Shown here: piece after piece, positions 59,016-64,000 of the stretch
Layout of the letters: each line of letters opens with the position of its first letter
How positions within the stretch are numbered: position 1 is the stretch's first letter
NCBI RefSeq assembly: GCF_000374445.1
Contig: NZ_KB894418.1
Coordinates: forward strand, 91,367 to 155,366
Length of the DNA: 64,000 nucleotides
Direction: 5' to 3'
From: Actinokineospora enzanensis DSM 44649
GTDB taxonomy: Bacteria; Actinomycetota; Actinomycetes; Mycobacteriales; Pseudonocardiaceae
Translations under genes and position numbers: made by a program
Notes under the pieces: generated by a model
Database searches by the model: none
What the model saw: only the letters and a program-made list of their open reading frames with translations
Told to the model about the DNA's origin: nothing

Positions 59016-59900
59016 TTACTCGTACTCGGTCGGGACGCACTTACCCGAGGGCGTGCAGTTGCCAGCAGGGTTGCACGCCGGACTGCAACTCGGGCCGCAC
59101 TGCGGGTCGCACATCTTGGGCACACACGGGAAGCTCGGCCCACTGGCGAACTGCTTGACCAGGGTAGCCGTGGTCTGCCGCATCCGCGGCCCGGTCAGAA
59201 TCTCAGCGAGTGGCGCCGTTAGCACGTTGCCGACCGGCAGCCACCGGGAGAACACGCAAGGCCACACGGAGCCGTCCGGCGCCACCGCGGCCTTGCCCTG
59301 ACCGCAGCCCCCACACAGTTGAGACGGGTCGGGCGCCGCCGTACCGCCGCGGCCGACTCCACGCAACCGGTCGACGCGCACCTCGCCGACGAATCCCAGC
59401 GAGGCGAGTTCGTCACGAGCCTGACTCACGCGCTGCCCGTCGCTGATATCGACAACCCCCACACGCAAGGGGATGGACCGTCGCACCGCCTCGGCGATGT
59501 TGGCCCTCGTGCGCTGGTGGCTTCCCCGCCCCATGGTGATCTTCTCGTGCTCGGCGGCGCTGTCGCTGTAGTAACTCGTTGCGAGCTGCACGCCCCTCCG
59601 CTCGAAGAGGCTCCACAGGTCGGGTGACACGTGCACCAGGTTACTGAACACCTCGACCTTCATGCCGAGCCCGCGCGCCTGTCGCACGTAGTCGGGAAGC
59701 GATCGGTTCAAGGTGGGCTCCCCACCGATGAACTGCACCATCTCGACCCCAAGGCCAGCGGCTTGTTCGATGACGCTCGTCCAGTCCCCCGGTGCCATCG
59801 CACCATCGGTACCGCCTGGCCCGGACTCCGCGTAGCAGTGGGTGCACTGGAGTTGACACCTTCCGGTAATTTCCAGCCAGAGGAATGACAAATTTCTCAA
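59016..59900 (-). CDS. Radical SAM protein with SPASM-like half and Cys-rich tail
   Basis: 294-residue radical SAM enzyme. C15-x3-C19-x2-C22 (CQLQCTHC) binds the SAM-cleaving 4Fe-4S cluster; GGEPT follows. A SPASM-like CGQGKAAVAPDGSVWPC (C-x10-G-x4-C) begins the auxiliary-cluster region. The end is a Cys-rich tail with seven Cys (C-x4-C-x3-C-x3-C-x3-C-x5-C-x5-C) and Pro/Gly spacers, unlike a normal SPASM half, before PTEYE. The start is TTG at 59900 with AGGGG. Chemistry may be peptide modification or a small-molecule reaction. A precursor peptide is not obvious. Confidence 0.8.
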   Translation of the reverse strand: MRNLSFLWLEITGRCQLQCTHCYAESGPGGTDGAMAPGDWTSVIEQAAGLGVEMVQFIGGEPTLNRSLPDYVRQARGLGMKVEVFSNLVHVSPDLWSLFERRGVQLATSYYSDSAAEHEKITMGRGSHQRTRANIAEAVRRSIPLRVGVVDISDGQRVSQARDELASLGFVGEVRVDRLRGVGRGGTAAPDPSQLCGGCGQGKAAVAPDGSVWPCVFSRWLPVGNVLTAPLAEILTGPRMRQTTATLVKQFASGPSFPCVPKMCDPQCGPSCSPACNPAGNCTPSGKCVPTEYE

Positions 59901-59993
59901 CTCAACCCCTCGATCTAGTTGGCGTAATTCTGTCGAATCAATTATCCCGTCCGGCCGTCAACGGAATGGGCAAGTTGCCGGACGAGACAAGAA

Positions 59994-60350
59994 TCAGCGA
60001 GTCCCGACCAAGCTCGCGGGAGCTTGTTCCCCATCGCGCGATCCCATGCGCGCCACTGCGGCCAGAAAGTACGGCCTGACTAGCGAAGGCTCACCCTCTG
60101 GTGGTTCTGCCACAGCCGGAGTGTGCGCGGCTGGCAAGGTTGGCCAGGCCGGTGCAGTCCGCTCGCGCCAGCTCTCTTCTCGGTGTTCTGCCAGCCGAAG
60201 AGCCGCTTGCCGCCGAACAGTCTCGATGGTGACGGCTGCGCCGACCGGGCTGCCGTGCTGACCGGTCGATGGTCGCAGGTAGTAGACGGGCAACACCATC
60301 GCAAGACAGAACACAAACATCACCACAGCCAGAAACCGCCAGTAGTACAT
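59994..60350 (-). CDS. Small single-pass membrane protein
   Basis: 118-residue protein. Starts MYYWRFLAVVMFVFC, with one hydrophobic segment (about 4-24), then a polar Arg/Glu/Pro-rich C-terminal part (VRRQAALRLAEHREE). ATG has GGGGG about 7 nt upstream. First gene after the 60390-60421 promoter, 93 nt before the radical SAM gene. It is not recognised; it could be a membrane tether or an unconventional substrate for the operon. Confidence 0.5.
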   Translation of the reverse strand: MYYWRFLAVVMFVFCLAMVLPVYYLRPSTGQHGSPVGAAVTIETVRRQAALRLAEHREESWRERTAPAWPTLPAAHTPAVAEPPEGEPSLVRPYFLAAVARMGSRDGEQAPASLVGTR

Positions 60351-60389
60351 CTATTCCCCCAGTGGTGAAATGATCAAACGCGAGGCGTT

Positions 60390-60421
60390 GTTATAGCTTT
60401 TCGACGCCAAGAGGCAGTCAA
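60390..60421 (-). promoter_or_regulatory. Promoter for the radical-SAM operon
   Basis: On the minus strand TTGACT (60416-60421) and TATAAC (60390-60395), 20-nt spacer (18 if the -10 is read as GCTATA). The TATAAC lies 39 nt before the ATG of the first operon gene. AT-rich relative to flanks and close to consensus. Confidence 0.5.
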
Positions 60422-60429
60422 CCGCCGCA

Positions 60430-61031
60430 TCAAAAGAAGTTGCGCCGGTGCTGGTGCGAGTTGTCGAATGGGTTCGCCCAATCGCGCCTACTTGGTACGT
60501 TTGCCGCGAACGCGTAACCGCCGACGTCGTCGACCTTCAAGGAGTGCAGCCCGGAGACGCACATCCCCGTGTCCATGAACAGTAGGGAAATCGCTCGATC
60601 TCGGAGCGAGAGAAGATCTTTTCCGGAGCAGGTCAGCAACAGGTTTGCGTGGTCCGCATCCGACAGTAGGTCGGTGATCTTCTCATCAAAGCTCGGTGGC
60701 TCGGTCGGGTCCATCGGATTTGGTTGCCCGCAGAGATGTGCTTGCGCTTCACGAGCCATTTGAAGAGCACCCGCAAGTTCCGATAGTGGTGCGCAGCATT
60801 CGCCGCCGACGTCGCCTTGATGATGCCGACGATGAACAGTTCGACGTGGAACGTCGTTACCCCGTTCGGGTCAACGTCGTACCCTTGGTCCTCCAGCCAC
60901 CGCGCCCACCGGCGGGCGGTGCGCAGGTACCCCCCGATCGTGTGTTCCGATCGGCCCTTCGACGCGAGCGACGTCTCCCACAGCTCGCACAGCATCGCCC
61001 AGACCGGGGCATTGGTACAGGTCACGGCCAT
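60430..61031 (-). pseudogene. Decayed tyrosine recombinase
   Basis: Remains of a phage-type integrase. The N-terminal core-binding domain (SEHTIGGYLRTARRWARWL, LFKWLVKRKH) is in frame from 61031 to about 60725. The next part (DEKITDLLSDADHANLLL, SLRDRAISLLFMDTG) continues in another frame: one A missing in CAAATCC at about 60717-60723 would rejoin them. The catalytic Arg is Cys (TGMCVSGLH for TGMRVSEL). Sequence is lost after KVDDV, without HxxR or Tyr. Confidence 0.8.
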
Positions 61032-61150
61032 GTCTCAAGCTCAGCAATCGTGTCGTCACCGAGCGCCGTGCTAGCTCAGGACTCCCCGTGCGAGCCACCC
61101 CCGACCCCCCGTTTTGGGTGGTCAGGCTCCCTTCCGGTAAGCTCTCCGGC

Positions 61151-61240
61151 GGAGGATTCGCATAGTGGCCTAGTGCGCACGATTGGAAATCGTGTTGGGT
61201 GTTAAAACCCTCGCGGGTTCAAATCCCGCATCCTCCGCCA
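61151..61240 (+). tRNA. tRNA-Ser (anticodon GGA)
   Basis: Class II tRNA: acceptor GGAGGAT/ATCCTCC, anticodon loop TTGGAAA (GGA), long variable arm (TTGGGTGTTAAAACCC), T arm GCGGGTTCAAATCCCGC, discriminator G, CCA encoded (61238-61240). The 3' end faces the integrase gene, so it is the likely attachment site of the element on its right. Confidence 0.95.
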
Positions 61241-61248
61241 CTACCAGC

Positions 61249-61289
61249 GGAAACGCCGGTCACCAGCAGGTTCGGTGACCGGCGTTTCC
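61249..61289 (+). terminator. Hairpin between tRNA-Ser and integrase
   Basis: Perfect 16-bp stem (61249-61264 with 61274-61289) with 9-nt loop, followed by GTATC. Lies between tRNA and the integrase stop, so may end transcription of both. Confidence 0.85.
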
Positions 61290-61324
61290 GTATCTAGGTC
61301 TCAATCCGGGGCTCATTAGCCCCG

Positions 61325-62698
61325 TTAGGGCTGGATCACTACCTCTTCCAGGTCGTCGTCTCCATCATCGTCATCGTCCCCAAGCAACCCCCACATCCGA
61401 TCCCCCACCTGGTCCGCGACCGCATCCACGAGGTCGCCACCAACGTGCAGATAGCGGCTGGCCGCAGCGGTGTTCGACCAGCCCATGAGCTTCATGACCA
61501 CCGGTAGTGGCACACCGAGGATGAGCAGCATCGTCGCGGCGGTGTGGCGGGCATCGTGCAACCGAGCATCGCGCACACCCGCATCATGAAGCAGCTGCTT
61601 CCAGGCCCGGAAGTCTTCAGAGAACTGGATCGGGCCGCCCGTCAGGTTGGTGAACACCAGGTCCAGGTCCTGCCACTGATCCCCAGCGGCCTCCCGATCG
61701 GCATCCTGTAGCCGCCGATGATCGTCGAAGACCATACAGATCTGGTGGGCGAGGCCAACGACGCGCCGCCCGGCTCTCGACTTGACCGGCGCGAGCACCA
61801 AACCACCGCCATGCCTGTCTGGGCATTTCCGGGCCGGACCGGTGCCGCAGGCGCCAGCACAGCCGTGCTGCCAGCGTCGTTGTTGGAGCCCGAAACGCAC
61901 CTTGAGGCGACCGCGACCGAGTCTCTTTGAGCAGTCCTCACCAGCGCATTCGGTTCGGCATCGCGACTGCTCGCCACAACCGTGGCTCCACTGGATCTCG
62001 ATTTCGCGCCAACGCAGTCCGAGCGCTTCCCCGCGCCGTAGCCCCACGGCCAATGCAACGATAAATCTCGCCTTCCTACGCTTCCTATTCGGGTTGGCCG
62101 CCGCACGTACGATCTTGACTATTTCAGCGTCATTGAACGGCTCGATTTCCTCCTCTTCCACCTTCGGCGGACGAGCTATCAACGCGGGGTTGTCGGTGAC
62201 GTAGCGGCACCGCGTCCAAGCCTCCTTTAGTGCTACACGGGCAGTCCGGTGCACCAAGTGGGCCGTCGCCGGTTTCAGACCACCAGCGATCATCTTGCTG
62301 TACAGGTTTTCCAGGTGCTCAGGTTGGAGCCTATCCAGCCAGTGGTCCCCGACACCAGGGATGAGATGGTTGTACACAGAGGACCGGTAGCCAACCATTG
62401 TCGTCGGCCGAACTGTTGGTGCGGCAATCTTCTCCACCCAGTGTTCGAACCATGCCTTTGCCTTCCACCGCTGTCCAACCTTGGAAACCCTTCCGCTATC
62501 CCGCTGTTTTTCCAACTCGCGGACGGCTTTGATCACCTCACCCTCGGTTGCGCGTTTGACGTGCCGCCGGTCGGGTTTGCCGTCGTCTTTGACGCCCATG
62601 GTGACGCGGCCGTGCCATTTCTTGTCGTATTCGCTGTAGTAGATGCTGCTGGCGCCGTTAGGCGCACGGGTGCCCTCGGGGCGTTTCTTGCGTGGCAT
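61325..62698 (-). CDS. int: Tyrosine-type site-specific integrase with Cys-rich insertion
   Basis: 457-residue recombinase. An AP2-like arm-binding N-terminus (SIYYSEYDKKWHGRVTMG), the core-binding domain (~85-165), and the catalytic domain with R222 in GLRRGEAL, K306, H381-x-x-R384, W407 and nucleophile Y416 (SRYLHVGG). An insertion at about residues 239-296 carries seven Cys and three His (HGCGEQSRCRTECAGEDC, HGCAGACG), a probable zinc module found in some actinobacterial integrases. Acidic tail (GDDDDDGDDD). The stop is 85 nt from tRNA-Ser, the usual layout of tRNA-targeted elements. Catalytic residues all present, so probably active. Confidence 0.93.
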   Translation of the reverse strand: MPRKKRPEGTRAPNGASSIYYSEYDKKWHGRVTMGVKDDGKPDRRHVKRATEGEVIKAVRELEKQRDSGRVSKVGQRWKAKAWFEHWVEKIAAPTVRPTTMVGYRSSVYNHLIPGVGDHWLDRLQPEHLENLYSKMIAGGLKPATAHLVHRTARVALKEAWTRCRYVTDNPALIARPPKVEEEEIEPFNDAEIVKIVRAAANPNRKRRKARFIVALAVGLRRGEALGLRWREIEIQWSHGCGEQSRCRTECAGEDCSKRLGRGRLKVRFGLQQRRWQHGCAGACGTGPARKCPDRHGGGLVLAPVKSRAGRRVVGLAHQICMVFDDHRRLQDADREAAGDQWQDLDLVFTNLTGGPIQFSEDFRAWKQLLHDAGVRDARLHDARHTAATMLLILGVPLPVVMKLMGWSNTAAASRYLHVGGDLVDAVADQVGDRMWGLLGDDDDDGDDDLEEVVIQP

Positions 62699-63242
62699 TG
62701 GGAGTCCGTTCTATCGCGGGTTTCGGGTGTCGCGTCCGTGGCCTGGGCGGCTCGGGTCAGCGGTTGGCTGGTTCCCGGGCCGGGTCGGTTGGTGGCGGCG
62801 GGGAGGGACGCGGCAGTGGGGATGGGGGCGTGTTTCCGGGCTGGTGGGCTGTGTGGCCGGGGGGCGCTGTCTGCCTCCCTGGCCTCCCTGTCGGGGGTGT
62901 TTGTGCTGTTGAGGGTGGGGAGGCAGGGGCAGGGAGGCGGGTAGGGAGTTCTCCCTGTCTGCCTGGTGGCTCCCTGCTGGTCTCCCTGTCACGTCCCTGG
63001 GGGGTGCGGGGCGTTCGGCGGGCCGGTTGCGGTGGCGTGGGGAGGGAGCGGGCGGGGGAGCAAACCCCGGTTTTCGGGGGTTCGGCCAGCGGCGGGGGAG
63101 ATGGTGTTGATCTTCCCCGGGTGGTGTTGTGCCTGGTGAGGGCGGGGAAGGTGGGTGGGGAAGCAGGAGGGGATTTTCCCCCCGGTTCGGGTGCTTCCCC
63201 ACCTGCTTCCCCGTGTTCTTCCCCGCTGTGTGCGGGGTGGTG
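62699..63242. repeat. int-xis spacer with two blocks of short repeats
   Basis: No gene is supported; composition is G-rich on the plus strand. Block 1 (62875-62988): CTCCCTG five times direct (62875, 62884, 62951, 62970, 62982) and once inverted (62930). Block 2 (63112-63224): CTTCCCC at 63112, 63194, 63206 and 63218, the last three exactly 12 nt apart, and inverted copies at 63144 and 63157; 63157-63167 pairs perfectly with 63202-63212. Plausible recombinase/excisionase or replication-initiator sites. Confidence 0.7.
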
Positions 63243-63443
63243 TCAGGCGGCTGGCTGGCGGCTGAGCCGTTGGGTGAAGGTGGTGAGGGCGTCGTGAGGG
63301 ACGCGGCGGAGGCGTCCGATGCGGACGGTGTGGATGTCGCCGGTCTTGATGAGCGCGTACATGCGGGTGCGGCTGATGGACAGTTGCGCGGCGGCCGCTT
63401 CGACGGTGTGCAGGACGCGGGCGGCGGGGGTAGTGGTGTCCAC
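63243..63443 (-). CDS. xis: Excisionase-like HTH protein
   Basis: 66-residue MerR-type helix-turn-helix protein of the excisionase family. LHTVEAAAAQLSISRTRMY is the first helix-turn-helix part, ALIKTGDIHTVRIGRLRRVP the wing. Would bend DNA at the attachment site to favour excision. GTG at 63443; AAGGA about 11 nt upstream. It is upstream of int but separated by a 544-nt repeat-rich spacer, longer than usual for xis-int pairs. Confidence 0.82.
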   Translation of the reverse strand: MDTTTPAARVLHTVEAAAAQLSISRTRMYALIKTGDIHTVRIGRLRRVPHDALTTFTQRLSRQPAA

Positions 63444-63525
63444 TGTGGAGATTCCTTCCGGTCGGTGCGGGCGGGGGTGTCGAGCGGTCCGGCGGGTGGT
63501 GCGGCCCGGGGAACGCGGCGGGGTG

Positions 63526-63613
63526 CCGCTAGGTGCTAGGGCGCTGGTGGTGGCGGGTGCGGGCCGCTAGTGGGGGTGCTAGGTCTAGCGGGGCGGGCCG
63601 CTAGGTCTAGCGG
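63526..63613. repeat. GCTAG/CTAGC repeat block
   Basis: Five GCTAG cores (63528, 63535, 63566, 63578 and 63600, approximate starts). The last two form dyads: GCTAG-GT-CTAGC at about 63578-63590 and CCGCTAG-GT-CTAGCGG at 63598-63613. Candidate binding sites for a dimeric regulator of xis. Confidence 0.65.
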
Positions 63614-63666
63614 CTCCTGCGCGCTCTCCCCGGCCCGGCACGCGGGGGGCGGGGTAGGGGTGGAGA

Positions 63667-63770
63667 GTGACAGGTCAGGGGCGGTGTCACGAGTCGTGAC
63701 AGGTGCGTGACACCGGTCGTGACAGGGGACGTGACACTCGCGTGAGGGGTGCCGTGACAGTCGCGTGACA
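63667..63770. repeat. Helically phased GTGACA iteron array
   Basis: GTGACA at 63667, 63696, 63707, 63719, 63731, 63754 and 63765, an inverted copy TGTCAC at 63685, and a degenerate GTGAGG at 63742. From 63685 on the step is 11, 11, 12, 12, 11, 12, 11 nt, about one DNA turn, so sites face one side of the helix. Most are preceded by C (CGTGACA). Confidence 0.8.
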
Positions 63771-63879
63771 AGATCATCCGGGGTTCTCCTGGTTCTCTAC
63801 GCGCAGCCGCGCGCGGGAAGCGGTCGGGCGGGGTGCCCAGGGCTTGTTCGGGGCGGTTTTCGCGGGCCGGCGGGAGGGG

Positions 63880-63992
63880 GTCCCGTGGGTCCCGTTGGCG
63901 GTGTTCGTGCTGGTCGGGGCGCGGGAGTCCGGTACGGGACCGGGGCGGGACTAGTCCCGTACCGGGGGCGGGGGTCCCGTGCGGGGTCCCGC
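63880..63992. repeat. GTCCCGT repeat block with 10-bp inverted repeat
   Basis: GTCCCGT at 63880, 63889, 63954 and 63974, a GTCCCGC at 63986, and the inverse ACGGGAC at 63934. GGTACGGGAC (63931-63940) and GTCCCGTACC (63954-63963) form a perfect dyad, with palindrome GGGACTAGTCCC (63947-63958) overlapping it. Confidence 0.7.
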
Positions 63993-64000
63993 GTGTCCGG

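Larger units (their letters stand above)
63444..64000. other. Repeat-rich non-coding region to window edge
   Basis: No gene is supported in these 557 nt. Three successive blocks of short repeats occupy it (63526-63613, 63667-63770, 63880-63992), each with a different motif. The element continues beyond the window, so a replication or transfer gene may lie just outside. Confidence 0.6.

Noticed and set aside
62692..63297. Long open frames on both strands in the int-xis spacer (Gly/Val-rich plus, Pro/Arg-rich minus)
   Set aside because: Composition follows the G-rich repeats, the two frames mirror each other, no family resemblance, and the short repeats run through both.

Overview
The window is high-GC actinobacterial chromosome, most likely from a member of the Pseudonocardiaceae (Actinokineospora/Saccharothrix/Lentzea type). 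This rests on GTG and leaderless starts, a WhiB protein, a leuA leader peptide, and gene order. From about 3 to 53 kb the order follows the Mycobacterium tuberculosis Rv3663c-Rv3721c neighbourhood as I remember it: holin-like protein, ephE-like hydrolase, marP, Nudix, thioredoxin-like, nth, small membrane protein, crp, MBL hydrolase, ridA, DUF4177, two Get3-like ATPases, whiB4-like, ponA2-like, phosphoesterase, then asd, lysC, leuA, dpp genes, recR, ebfC, amidase, dnaX and the SRP RNA. I did not run an alignment.

Layout. 0-9 kb: lipid acyltransferase, VIT-type and NhaA transporters, and the marP/nth block, in which four minus-strand genes overlap by 4 nt each. 9-16 kb: accessory genes, namely an MFS exporter, a second sliding-clamp-like gene, an oxidoreductase, a Nudix/MBL pair and two tandem paralogues of unknown function. 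16-24 kb: the Get3 pair, WhiB, a bifunctional PBP and a phosphoesterase, ending in tRNA-Pro(CGG). 24-32 kb: an accessory segment that starts at tRNA-Pro and ends at a displaced copy of part of that tRNA. It carries an Abi/HEPN-like gene with a structured element upstream, a reductase, an esterase, an S9 peptidase, a repetitive secreted protein and a second MFS exporter. 32-53 kb: aspartate-family and leucine biosynthesis (lysC-asd, leuA with its attenuator), a complete peptide ABC transporter, recR/ebfC, dnaX and SRP RNA.

53-64 kb is accessory. It opens with a cyclase-like/TM/binding-protein/VWA fusion next to an orphan binding lipoprotein. A four-gene minus-strand operon follows (small membrane protein, radical SAM with a Cys-rich tail, AAA ATPase, APH-like phosphotransferase), then a decayed tyrosine recombinase and tRNA-Ser(GGA). 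Past the tRNA an integrative element begins with a tyrosine integrase, an excisionase and five successive blocks of short repeats, several with 11-12 bp periodicity. It runs off the right edge.

The most unusual features are the phased repeat blocks of the integrative element, a dispersed palindromic repeat with compensatory changes between its two copies, the radical-SAM cassette beside tRNA-Ser, and the Abi/HEPN gene with its switch-like hairpin beside tRNA-Pro.
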